Below are positions 47,381 through 55,797 of a DNA stretch of 64,000 bases, one piece after another. Where the stretch lies: positions 62,001 through 126,000 of the forward strand of contig JAQWJZ010000030.1 in assembly GCA_029248105.1 (NCBI GenBank), in the 5' to 3' direction. Numbering within the stretch: position 1 is the stretch's first letter; each line of letters starts with the position of its first letter. The notes beneath the pieces are model-generated. The model saw nothing but the letters and a program-made list of their open reading frames with translations, did not search any database and had not been told where the DNA came from. This DNA is from Flavobacteriales bacterium. Its GTDB lineage: Bacteria > Bacteroidota > Bacteroidia > Flavobacteriales > UBA7312. The position numbers and the translations under genes are program-made.

Positions 47381-47797
47381 TCAATTAACCGTATATGTAT
47401 AGGTATCTTTTTGCAGACTAAATTGACAATCCTTAAAAGATGGTTTTTTCAAAAAAGGTTTGTAATTATTTGAAAAACCAAAGGGTTCTTTAGGAATACC
47501 TGCAAAACTTAGATTACATACATTATCAGAATTAACATCTTGATATAAAGATATAGCATAATTGCCTTTAGGTATGTTTTTAAGGCGAAGAATTAAACTA
47601 TCGCTTTTAGCTTTTTTGGAATATTTTTTAAAGGATTTATTTTTTAAAAGGAATACTTCCGGATCATTAAAAATAGCGAGTTCTATACTTCCTTTTCGTT
47701 CAGAAACATTAGTAACCACTACTTCTATTTCGCACTTATTCTTTCTAGGAAAGAGAAAAATCACCAATAGGACAAGTACTATAAGTAAGTAACGCAT
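47381..47797 (-). CDS. DUF2141-family secreted protein
   Basis: 138 residues. A signal anchor (MRYLLIVLVLLVIFLF) precedes a beta-sandwich: IEVVVTNVSERKGSIELAIF, then LRLKNIPKGNYAISLYQDVNSD and the ending GIPKEPFGFSNNYKPFLKKP. These are hallmarks of DUF2141. The function is unknown. The gene follows the duplicated-domain lipoprotein by 13 bases and probably shares its transcript. Confidence 0.86.
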   Translation of the reverse strand: MRYLLIVLVLLVIFLFPRKNKCEIEVVVTNVSERKGSIELAIFNDPEVFLLKNKSFKKYSKKAKSDSLILRLKNIPKGNYAISLYQDVNSDNVCNLSFAGIPKEPFGFSNNYKPFLKKPSFKDCQFSLQKDTYTYTVN

Positions 47798-47810
47798 ACA
47801 ATCTCACTTT

Positions 47811-48575
47811 TTAGTTTTCCTCATAATCACCTAACCAAAAGACACCAACTGGAATAAGGTCATAAGAAACCAAACCTTCAGCCGTAAAAGGCAAACTATC
47901 GCAAAGGGCTCTAGCTTCATCTTTACTATCACTATTGATGAAAAAGACGAAATCTGTAATATTGTTATTTCTTCGTTTGTAAGCATCTTCTTCTCCAGAG
48001 AGTTCCCAATATACATTTTCTATACTGCCTTGCTGATATAGGGATTTAATGGAATTGGCTTGAGTTTGAATCATTTGCAGATTCTCTTCTTGCTTAATTT
48101 CTTCAAGTACTTTCCATACGGAAACATAAGATCTACGAATGCCGTTTGCTTGTATGGCTTCAGCGTTTCTACCAAACCACTTGCTTCCTACTGGAAAGAC
48201 ACTAAAAGTGGCTATTCCATTTTTAACTACTGATAATGAATTTAAGAATTCTCTAGCACTTTTGTAAGATTCTGCCTTCAAAAAATAACAGATATTAGGC
48301 AGATTCTCCACCACTGATATTTCCGAATCAGCGTTGTAGTAGGCATTTTCAATATCACCATTTCGCCACATGGCTAACATTTCTTCATTCATAGCAGGAA
48401 GATGCTTACGTATCATATCAGCATCATTAACTGCCCATTGCCATACTACGGCATAATTTTTAAGTTGTACATTAGAAATTACATTGTCAGAAGATTTTTT
48501 ACACTCCGAAGTAGAGCTGTTGCCACAGGCAAAAAATAGCACTAATGCTATAATGGAAAAGATCGTTTTTTTCAT
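47811..48575 (-). CDS. Lipoprotein with two tandem YCII-like (dimeric alpha/beta barrel) repeats
   Basis: 254 residues. A lipoprotein signal ends at Cys17 (LVLFFACGNS). The mature part holds two similar units. Unit 1 (about 38-140) runs from YAVVWQWAVND through NGDIENAYYNADSE to FSVFPVGSKWFG. Unit 2 (about 145-250) runs from RSYVSVWKVLEE through QGSIENVYWELSGEE to YDLIPVGVFWLGDY. The matched pieces 'GDIENAYY/GSIENVYW' and 'FPVGSKWFG/IPVGVFWLG' mark an internal duplication. The fold resembles YCII/muconolactone isomerase domains, which normally dimerise. A tandem pair on a lipid anchor is unusual. Catalytic residues are not evident. Confidence 0.75.
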   Translation of the reverse strand: MKKTIFSIIALVLFFACGNSSTSECKKSSDNVISNVQLKNYAVVWQWAVNDADMIRKHLPAMNEEMLAMWRNGDIENAYYNADSEISVVENLPNICYFLKAESYKSAREFLNSLSVVKNGIATFSVFPVGSKWFGRNAEAIQANGIRRSYVSVWKVLEEIKQEENLQMIQTQANSIKSLYQQGSIENVYWELSGEEDAYKRRNNNITDFVFFINSDSKDEARALCDSLPFTAEGLVSYDLIPVGVFWLGDYEEN

Positions 48576-48667
48576 CGTTTTAAGTTTTAAATAAGTTCAA
48601 ATCAATGTTATTAAAAACTCATTAAAATTTAGTTATAAATAAACTTTAATTGACAATAAATAAGCTA

Positions 48668-49933
48668 TTACCTTCTTCTGTTTCTATTAGAATTTGATGC
48701 GTTTTTTTTCTTCTTTCTATTGGCAAAGAACTCTTGTTTTCTCCTTTGCTTTTCTTTTTCTGCTTCTTTACGCTCTGCTGCAGTCATCGGTTTATCAGTC
48801 TGAGGAAATGGATTCTCATCGACAACATTAATCCTCTGTTTGGTTAGCTTTTCTATATCTTTTAAAAAAACTATTTCTTCGGGCTCACAAATAGAGATTG
48901 ATATACCCTCTTCACCAGCACGACCACAACGACCAATACGGTGCACATAGGTTTCTGATTCGTTAGGAATATCATAATTGATAACAAAACGTAATTTATC
49001 AATATCTATCCCTCGTGCTGCAATATCCGTAGCAACCAGCACTCTAATATGTCCTTCCTTGAAATTTTTAAGTGCTTTTTGACGTTGGTTTTGTCCCTTA
49101 TTACCATGGATAGCAGCGGAAGCAATGCCCTTCTTAGCAAGGTTTTTTACTATTTTATCTGCGCCATGTTTGGTCTTTGAAAATAATAGAACTTGCTTAA
49201 TCTCTTTATTGTCGAGGATGTGTAATAACAAACTACTTTTACAGTTTTTATTTGTCATATAAACAAACTGCTGTATGGTTTCTGCTGTTGAAGATACTGG
49301 ATTAACCACTACTTTCTCTGGATTATCTAATATCTGTCGAGATAAATCCAAAATGTTTTTAGGCATAGTAGCAGAAAAAAACAAAGACTGCCTTTTGTGT
49401 GGCAACATAGCTAAAATCTTCTTAATGTCGTGAATAAAGCCCATATCTAGCATTCTGTCGGCTTCATCTAAAACAAAGTATTTTACATTTTTTAAAGAAA
49501 TATAACCCTGATTAATCAAATCTAGCAAACGGCCTGGTGTGGCTACCAACACATCAACCCCATTGTTCAATGCTTTGACTTGTGCACCCTGACCAACACC
49601 ACCAAAGATGACGGTATTCTTCAGCTTAGTGTATTTCGAATAAGCTGTAAAACTTTCTCCAATTTGTATGGCAAGTTCTCTGGTTGGGGTTACTATTAAC
49701 GACAATACTTTTCTTTGCCCCTTTGAATGCTGTCGCATATTCTCAAGGTTTTGAACAATAGGGATAGAAAAAGCAGCCGTTTTTCCTGTTCCAGTTTGTG
49801 CACTTCCTAATATATCATTCCCACTTAGGATTAGTGGTATTGCTTTAGCTTGTATAGAAGTGGGCTCAGTGTATTTTTGATCCTTTAATGCTTGTAGTAT
49901 AGAAGGAATTAATTTTAAATCTTTAAAATTCAT
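48668..49933 (-). CDS. rhlE: DEAD-box RNA helicase RhlE type
   Basis: 421 residues. Motifs in order: PTSIQAKAIPLIL, GSAQTGTGKT, TPTRELA, DEADRMLDMGF, SAT, ARGIDIDKLRFVINYDIP and HRIGRCGRAGEEG. A short Arg/Lys-rich tail (RRKQEFFANRKKKKNASN) follows the helicase core, with no extra RNA-binding domain, unlike the helicase at 4713. RhlE-type enzymes help ribosome assembly and RNA turnover. The transcript has a hairpin close to the ATG. Confidence 0.94.
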   Translation of the reverse strand: MNFKDLKLIPSILQALKDQKYTEPTSIQAKAIPLILSGNDILGSAQTGTGKTAAFSIPIVQNLENMRQHSKGQRKVLSLIVTPTRELAIQIGESFTAYSKYTKLKNTVIFGGVGQGAQVKALNNGVDVLVATPGRLLDLINQGYISLKNVKYFVLDEADRMLDMGFIHDIKKILAMLPHKRQSLFFSATMPKNILDLSRQILDNPEKVVVNPVSSTAETIQQFVYMTNKNCKSSLLLHILDNKEIKQVLLFSKTKHGADKIVKNLAKKGIASAAIHGNKGQNQRQKALKNFKEGHIRVLVATDIAARGIDIDKLRFVINYDIPNESETYVHRIGRCGRAGEEGISISICEPEEIVFLKDIEKLTKQRINVVDENPFPQTDKPMTAAERKEAEKEKQRRKQEFFANRKKKKNASNSNRNRRR

Positions 49934-49946
49934 ATATATTGATTTT

Positions 49947-49979
49947 CGCCATATTTTAGGTCATATTAGTCCTAAGGCG
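49947..49979 (-). promoter_or_regulatory. Hairpin in the rhlE 5' leader
   Basis: On the RNA, CGCC pairs with GGCG (49976-49979 with 49947-49950) and TTAGG/CCTAA form an inner stem (49971-49975 with 49956-49960) around a ten-base loop. One side has a five-base bulge. It sits 14 bases upstream of the ATG at 49933. Confidence 0.5.
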
Positions 49980-49997
49980 CTAATTGATAGGAAAAAG

Positions 49998-50005
49998 CAA
50001 ATCTA
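49998..50005 (-). promoter_or_regulatory. -7 element (TAGATTTG) of rhlE
   Basis: Exact TAnnTTTG on the minus strand. It would give a leader of about 60 bases that includes the hairpin. Confidence 0.55.
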
Positions 50006-50105
50006 ATTGAATTTTAATAGAACAGGCTAAATATTATACAATGTTTGAACCTAAAGAAAAATAAGATTACGGATTTGCTTTTATTAAAAGATCAAAGCGT
50101 CAAAT

Positions 50106-51491
50106 CTAATCTAGTAGAGCTTGATGTACCTTTTTAAGAATCTCAAAACACTTAGCTTGATTTTTAGCTTCAGCATAGGTACGCAATACGGGTTCTGTTC
50201 CTGAAGGTCGTATCATTATCCAACTGTCTGCATCGAAGTAGTATTTAAAACCATCAATAGTTTCTGTTTTTACTATTGGCATATCGCCAAAGGCTGTATA
50301 AACACCTTTCTCGCAATTCTCTACTATTTCTAACTTTTTAGCTTCATCAAGGTGTAAGTCTATACGTTCAAAGGCAAATTCCCCTACTATATCGTACACT
50401 TCTTGAATAAGATCGTCTAAACTCTTACCTGTCTTTGCCATGTATTCCCAAATGACTAAGCCCATCCATATACCATCTCTTTCAGGAATATGCCCTTTGA
50501 TAGCGACACCACCAGACTCTTCACCACCTAGTAAAACATCTTCTTTGAGCATCACTCCTGCTACGTGCTTAAACCCTACTTTGACAATTTCGTGCTCCAA
50601 TCCATAATGCTTACACATTTGCTCTACCTTAACTGAACAAGAAAAGGCTGTAACAATCTTGCCATTCATTCCCTTATATTTTACCAAATAATGAATTAAC
50701 AACAAAATAATGTGATGAGAGTCAATGAAATCACCTTTGCTATTATAAAGCCCTATCCTATCGGCATCACCATCGGTAGCTAAACCGCAATCTATTTTGC
50801 CAGTAGTTTTGATATATTCTGAAAATTCTAAAAGATTTCTGTGTATAGGCTCAGGAGCAGTGCCTTTAAAACCGGGGTTATTAGTGCAATGGAATAAGGT
50901 CGTTTCAGGTAATAAAGCTGGAACAGCTTCTCTACCAGCACCATACATAGCATCATAACCCCAATTGAAATCTGAATTATTAATAGCCTCTAAGTCAAAA
51001 TTAGCTTTGGCCTTATCCAAATACATCTGAACCAAATCAGCCGTTTCTACTCCATCCATTGTTAGGCTTTTTAAATCCAAGCCATGAGTATCAGGGATAA
51101 TATCTTCTACCGCTTGTATATCGTCTGATAACAATGGACCTCCAAAATTCCCTTTAAGCTTGTAGCCGTTGTATTCTGGCGGATTATGACTAGCTGTAAT
51201 AACAACACCCAAATCAGCTTTAAGCTCTACAACACCCAAAGAAAGCATAGGCGTACTCACAAAACGGTCTGCCATAGTTACCTTAATACCAAAATGGTTA
51301 AATACCTTAGCCGCTGTTTCAGCAAATAAAGGCCCTGCAAAACGACAATCGTGACCAATAACTACCGATGGATTATCGAAATTATCATTTAACCATTGTG
51401 AGGCAGCTACGGTTACTCGTGCTACATTATCTACAGTGTAGTCTTGTGCTATTATAGCTCTCCAGCCGTCAGTTCCAAATTTAATTTTCAT
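50106..51491 (-). CDS. Phosphohexomutase (phosphoglucomutase/phosphomannomutase family)
   Basis: 461 residues. The phosphoserine is Ser101 in ITASHNPPEYNGYK. The metal loop is DGDADRIG, followed by GGEESGG (sugar recognition) and IRPSGTEP (phosphate binding). The enzyme interconverts hexose 1- and 6-phosphates. The exact sugar (Glc, Man or GlcN) cannot be separated from the sequence alone. It follows mltG by seven bases in a dapF-GNAT-cytochrome-mltG-mutase run. Confidence 0.93.
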   Translation of the reverse strand: MKIKFGTDGWRAIIAQDYTVDNVARVTVAASQWLNDNFDNPSVVIGHDCRFAGPLFAETAAKVFNHFGIKVTMADRFVSTPMLSLGVVELKADLGVVITASHNPPEYNGYKLKGNFGGPLLSDDIQAVEDIIPDTHGLDLKSLTMDGVETADLVQMYLDKAKANFDLEAINNSDFNWGYDAMYGAGREAVPALLPETTLFHCTNNPGFKGTAPEPIHRNLLEFSEYIKTTGKIDCGLATDGDADRIGLYNSKGDFIDSHHIILLLIHYLVKYKGMNGKIVTAFSCSVKVEQMCKHYGLEHEIVKVGFKHVAGVMLKEDVLLGGEESGGVAIKGHIPERDGIWMGLVIWEYMAKTGKSLDDLIQEVYDIVGEFAFERIDLHLDEAKKLEIVENCEKGVYTAFGDMPIVKTETIDGFKYYFDADSWIMIRPSGTEPVLRTYAEAKNQAKCFEILKKVHQALLD

Positions 51492-51498
51492 AAATGTT

Positions 51499-52551
51499 TT
51501 ATCTTTTAATGTTTCTGTTATTCAGGGCATTTCTATATTTAGCTGCATTAGCATAGTGTTGCAATCCAGATACGGCAAAATTATGAAATCCTGAAAAATC
51601 CTCTTTTGCACACATGTATAAATAATCATGCTTTTCGTAATTTAATACGGCATCTATAGCACGAATGGATGGTAAAAAGATTGGCCCTATAGGTAATCCT
51701 TTGTATTTGTATGTATTGAAAGGAGAATCGTATTTTAAATCTTTCTTCAGTACCCGTCTAATTGAAAAATCGCCAATGGCAAAAATCACGGTTGGATCGG
51801 ATTGTAATTTCATACCCTTTCTCAGGCGGTTAATGTATAATCCCGCTACTATTGGCTGCTCACTTTTTTGAAGAGTTTCTTTCTCTACTATAGAAGCTAA
51901 AGTAACCACTTCTTCAGGAGATAAATTTAATTGCCTAGCTTTTGCCCTACGGCTATTATTCCAAAAATGATGGTGTTCTGCAACCATACGTGAAAGAAAA
52001 TTCGTTACGGTAGTATTCCAATAAAATTCATAGGTATTGGGTATAAACAAACTACTGACATTAAAAGCATTTAACCCCACTTGATTTAAAAAAATGGTAT
52101 CTAGCATAGCATCCAAAATCTCTAAAGAGTCTAATTCTATCTGAGAGGCTATTTTACCAGCAAACTCTTCTTTAGTACGCATGTTATTGAAAACTACATT
52201 GACAGGTGTTTGACGTCCAGAACGAAGCAGATTAACTAGCTCATTATTGTTCATGCCATCTTTTAAAAGATAACGACCCGACTTGATGTTATTGGTATAA
52301 CGCTTCTGCTCCGAAATCCAACGAAAAGAAGACGAACTGATGATGACACCTTCATCTGAAAGTATCTGTAAAACATCCTCAAAACTAGCACCAGTAGGAA
52401 TATAAATATAAACGTCTTTTTGATACTCTAAAGATACATTGGGCTTATATATTCTGCCTAAAAAAACCGATGCCGTAATAGCGCCACTTAAAAAAAGAAC
52501 GCCTATTAAACTCCAAATAAATTTTGTAAAAAAACTTTTCTTCTTTCTCAT
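51499..52551 (-). CDS. mltG: Endolytic murein transglycosylase MltG
   Basis: 350 residues. An N-terminal membrane segment (about 10-30) precedes a LysM-like region and the YceG/MltG catalytic core. The catalytic Glu is in LASIVEKETLQKSEQP (about 225), followed by LQSDPTVIFAIG and SPFNTYKYKGLPIGPI. It cuts nascent peptidoglycan strands and sets their length. Its ATG overlaps the cytochrome stop by one base. Confidence 0.94.
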   Translation of the reverse strand: MRKKKSFFTKFIWSLIGVLFLSGAITASVFLGRIYKPNVSLEYQKDVYIYIPTGASFEDVLQILSDEGVIISSSSFRWISEQKRYTNNIKSGRYLLKDGMNNNELVNLLRSGRQTPVNVVFNNMRTKEEFAGKIASQIELDSLEILDAMLDTIFLNQVGLNAFNVSSLFIPNTYEFYWNTTVTNFLSRMVAEHHHFWNNSRRAKARQLNLSPEEVVTLASIVEKETLQKSEQPIVAGLYINRLRKGMKLQSDPTVIFAIGDFSIRRVLKKDLKYDSPFNTYKYKGLPIGPIFLPSIRAIDAVLNYEKHDYLYMCAKEDFSGFHNFAVSGLQHYANAAKYRNALNNRNIKR

Positions 52552-54398
52552 TAAAGTGTACTCAAAAGATACTCAACCTTGGCGTTATCAGGGTCTATAT
52601 CTAAAATTAGCTTCAAATATAACTTTCCTTTACTAATTTCACCTTTCAAAATCATTAAACTTGCTTTATTCAATAGAGATTGTATGTGTTGAGGGTTTAA
52701 ATCTAAAGCATTATTGTAACAGTCCAAAGCGGCTTGCTGTTGTCCTTGCTGTAGCAAAACATAACCCAAGTTACACCATGCGTTTTCATGCTTTGAAAAC
52801 TGCGCCAAAAGGGTTCTGTATTCTTTCTCCGCTTCTGGGTATAATAATAATGAGGAGTACATATCTGCTAACTTCAAGCGAAAATCTAATACATAAGGGC
52901 TCAAGTCCACTGATATCAGATAGAATGATAAACTTTGTTTACTCAACCCTTGATTTTGATAAGATTGCGCTATTCGATAAGCTGTCCAAGCATCAGAATT
53001 GTCATATGACTTCTTATCAAGAGATAAATCATCTAAAGAGTTACAAATATTTAAAATAGAAATATCATCTTCTTTAAGGTAGTAAAGGTGTATGCGTTCT
53101 TTAAAAGACTTTTCCAAAGAAATAGAATTTAATAAGCTAAGTGCTGAGTCGAGCAAATACGGTTGAGAATCAAATTTTTCGTACTGATATAAATAGGCTT
53201 TTGCTCTAGTTATTTTCGATGGATTAGAATTATTAACCGCCTCAAGTCCTATGAATTCACCCTTAGGATGGAGAGTGTCTTTAAGATTATGGATTCCTAT
53301 TTTATGATCGTGAATACTCACATGTGGAATGTCAATTGTAGATGATGACGGCATATGACATTCAACGCAATTATTATTTTCTCTAAACTCATCTTTACAA
53401 TCGTCATGACAAGACAAACATTTGTCGTTAAAGAAGTTTGGACTTTCTTTCTTAACCGAATGATGTGGGTTATGACAAGTAATACAATTCATTTCGGAAT
53501 TGGTGAAACAAGCACTTTGCTTAAATCTATCCACATGAGAAGCCATAATGAAAGTGTTATCGTCTTTGTACCTAGGCACAAAGACGGTCATTACATCTGA
53601 CAATTCCATTCCTGGCTTAAAATCCAAAAAGCTTTTACCTTCTTCTAAGACCGTATTTCCTTGAAGATGACAGCGCATGCAAATTTGAAATTGAGCCTCT
53701 AATGACAATTTTTTAGGGTTTACAATAGAGTAATCTATATGTTGTGAAGTATCTACTATTTCTCCGTTCATCATACGCTGAACGTGTAATTCACCGGGAC
53801 CATGACAGCGTTCACAATCTATACCTTGAGGGATAGAATTGTATTTGTTTTCAGAACCTAAAACAAAGTCAGGCATTGCATTATGACAACTCATGCATTC
53901 TAAGCCTATTTTTCTAGAGAAACGGCTATTATACCCACCTTCAAAACCGGGTGGGAAATCCAAGTGCCCATCTTGGGTATAGTAAGTAAAAGGCATTTGA
54001 TGAACATATCCATTTTCTTCCCACAAATGCGAATTAGTATGATGTCCTGAACCAACAATAAAATCCACATCTTCTATACGTTCACCGAAGTCATGTAACT
54101 CCTTTAATTTCAACACACTATCTTTCCAATATGGCTGATAATGAAAATTGTGAAAGGTGTCTTTTAATATAGATTTATCCGTAAAAATAGCTTCACTATT
54201 TGATGGCGTAGCTAAGGACATAGACTGTCCCATTCCAGTATGAATATAGGTTTGATAAATATCGTAATGACAAGCCATACAACTTTCCTTCCCTACATAG
54301 GCTACCGTATCATTATGATTGAGATAAGAGGTATAGGGCTCAACCTTGCTCGTACAACTGACTAAAGCAAAAAATATGTACACATAAACTAATCGCAC
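52551..54398 (-). CDS. Seven-heme c-type cytochrome lipoprotein with C-terminal TPR domain
   Basis: 615 residues. A lipoprotein signal ends at Cys15 (FFALVSC). Seven CxxCH heme sites follow: CMACH (40-44), CMSCH, CERCH, CMRCH, CITCH, CLSCH and CVECH (the last near 350). From about residue 390 to the end the protein is helical with TPR units (NAWCNLGYVLLQQGQQQAAL, then NPQHIQSLLNKASLMILKGE). The heme part resembles the cytochrome c554/NrfA-associated families. Electron donor and substrate are not visible. It is an extracytoplasmic lipid-anchored protein. No other respiratory gene is adjacent; the neighbours are murein and amino-acid genes. Confidence 0.93.
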   Translation of the reverse strand: MRLVYVYIFFALVSCTSKVEPYTSYLNHNDTVAYVGKESCMACHYDIYQTYIHTGMGQSMSLATPSNSEAIFTDKSILKDTFHNFHYQPYWKDSVLKLKELHDFGERIEDVDFIVGSGHHTNSHLWEENGYVHQMPFTYYTQDGHLDFPPGFEGGYNSRFSRKIGLECMSCHNAMPDFVLGSENKYNSIPQGIDCERCHGPGELHVQRMMNGEIVDTSQHIDYSIVNPKKLSLEAQFQICMRCHLQGNTVLEEGKSFLDFKPGMELSDVMTVFVPRYKDDNTFIMASHVDRFKQSACFTNSEMNCITCHNPHHSVKKESPNFFNDKCLSCHDDCKDEFRENNNCVECHMPSSSTIDIPHVSIHDHKIGIHNLKDTLHPKGEFIGLEAVNNSNPSKITRAKAYLYQYEKFDSQPYLLDSALSLLNSISLEKSFKERIHLYYLKEDDISILNICNSLDDLSLDKKSYDNSDAWTAYRIAQSYQNQGLSKQSLSFYLISVDLSPYVLDFRLKLADMYSSLLLYPEAEKEYRTLLAQFSKHENAWCNLGYVLLQQGQQQAALDCYNNALDLNPQHIQSLLNKASLMILKGEISKGKLYLKLILDIDPDNAKVEYLLSTL

Positions 54399-54904
54399 AA
54401 CAATTGAAACATCAATTCATCTTCCCAACCATTGGGAGATTTATTCCATTTTTTCTTTGCTCCAATCAACATAAAGTCTAATGAGCTGAATAGGTTTATA
54501 CTAGGCTGATTACTAGCTGATATATTGCAATACAACTGATTGAGTTGTAATTTGAAAAAAGCATACTCTATCATCAGTCTAAGAGCTTCTTTGGCATAAC
54601 CCTTTCTCCTATCTGACTCTTGAACAATCCATATACCCAAACCAGCTCTCATGTGAATAGGTTCAAAATCAAAAAGCTCTATGGTGCCAATAGAAACTCC
54701 ATCTTTTTCAATCATTAATCGAAGTTGCTTTGCTGTAAATATATCTTGATGTGCATTTTCTAGATATCTTGATAAAATATGCTTTGAAAAAGGAGCATAT
54801 GTTTGGCTTATTTTCCAAATAGTAGAGTCGTTTTCCCATTGGTAAAATAAATCTAAATCTTCTGGCTCTAAAGCCCTCAACTTAATATTTTCTCCTTCTA
54901 GCAT
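54389..54904 (-). CDS. GNAT-family N-acetyltransferase (RimJ/RimL-like)
   Basis: 171 residues. Core pieces are NIKLRALEPEDLDLFYQWEND, a central beta region (IGTIELFDFEPIHMRAGLGIWI), the acetyl-CoA loop QESDRRKGYAKEAL, and LNQLYCNISASNQPSINLF. It acetylates an amine, in relatives the N-terminus of ribosomal proteins or small molecules. It overlaps both neighbours (10 and 7 bases), so it is part of the same operon. Confidence 0.9.
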   Translation of the reverse strand: MLEGENIKLRALEPEDLDLFYQWENDSTIWKISQTYAPFSKHILSRYLENAHQDIFTAKQLRLMIEKDGVSIGTIELFDFEPIHMRAGLGIWIVQESDRRKGYAKEALRLMIEYAFFKLQLNQLYCNISASNQPSINLFSSLDFMLIGAKKKWNKSPNGWEDELMFQLLCD

Positions 54905-55671
54905 ATCGTTTCTCCTTTAAAAACACAGCGATATGGACCCATTAAATTTATAGCTGTATAATTTTTGTCTTTATCAAAAGTTACTTTTAAATCACCACCA
55001 AAGGCCTTAACTTCTATGGATTGTGTGCTTATTAATCCAGACTCAAAAGCCGAAAGAGCTGAAGCAACAATACCTGTACCACAAGCTAAAGTTTCATCTT
55101 CCACACCCCTTTCATAAGTTCTTATATACAATTTGTCATCATTAAACTCTACAAAATTGACATTCGTGCCATCATCCTTAAAACGTGTATTATAACGTAT
55201 CTTTTTGCCCTCACTAACTACATCTAAATCGTTTATTGAATCAACAAATTTAACATAATGCGGTGAGCCTGTATCTAAGAAGAAATACCCTTCACCAACT
55301 TCAATGTTATGAACATCTTGCATTCTTAAAGTAACCTCTGACTGACTCCATATCGCTTGATGAGCACCGTCACATGCTAAAAAATGACATTCTTTGTCAA
55401 ATAGGTTCAATTGTTTAGCAAAGTCCACTATGCACCTTCCACCATTGCCACACATAGAACCCAATTGACCGTCGGCATTGAAATAAATCATTTCAAAGTC
55501 ATAGTTTTCTACCGATTGTAATAAAATTAAGCCATCAGCTCCAATTCCTTTTCTTCGGTTACACAGGTGTTTGATAAGTTTATGATTTGAAGTATCGAAA
55601 CGCTTAGCCCGATTGTCAATCATAATAAAGTCGTTTCCAGCACCCTCATATTTGTGAAACTCTATTTTCAT
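54898..55671 (-). CDS. dapF: Diaminopimelate epimerase
   Basis: 257 residues. Two catalytic cysteines: C74 in MCGNGGRC and the one in LACGTGIVA near residue 196. The start MKIEFHKYEGAGNDF and the two mirrored domains fit DapF. It converts LL- to meso-diaminopimelate for murein and lysine. It opens the minus-strand run to the mutase. A TAAATTTG box (55676-55683) ends five bases before the ATG. Confidence 0.97.
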   Translation of the reverse strand: MKIEFHKYEGAGNDFIMIDNRAKRFDTSNHKLIKHLCNRRKGIGADGLILLQSVENYDFEMIYFNADGQLGSMCGNGGRCIVDFAKQLNLFDKECHFLACDGAHQAIWSQSEVTLRMQDVHNIEVGEGYFFLDTGSPHYVKFVDSINDLDVVSEGKKIRYNTRFKDDGTNVNFVEFNDDKLYIRTYERGVEDETLACGTGIVASALSAFESGLISTQSIEVKAFGGDLKVTFDKDKNYTAINLMGPYRCVFKGETIC

Positions 55672-55675
55672 GCTT

Positions 55676-55683
55676 CAAATTTA
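55676..55683 (-). promoter_or_regulatory. -7 element (TAAATTTG) of the dapF operon
   Basis: Exact match on the minus strand ending about five bases before the dapF ATG. Confidence 0.55.
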
Positions 55684-55730
55684 AGTAAAGCAAACGTATT
55701 TTGTACACTTTTCATTTTTCTAAAATTTTA

Positions 55731-55760
55731 TTGTTTGTGAATATCAAAACTGTAAATTTG
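55731..55760 (+). promoter_or_regulatory. Consensus promoter of GAPDH (TTG-N19-TAAATTTG)
   Basis: TTG (55731-55733), exactly 19 bases, then TAAATTTG (55753-55760), a textbook Bacteroidota promoter 38 bases before the ATG. Confidence 0.8.
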
Positions 55761-55797
55761 CCGAAACTAACTAACATACCTTTACACCTTACTTAAA

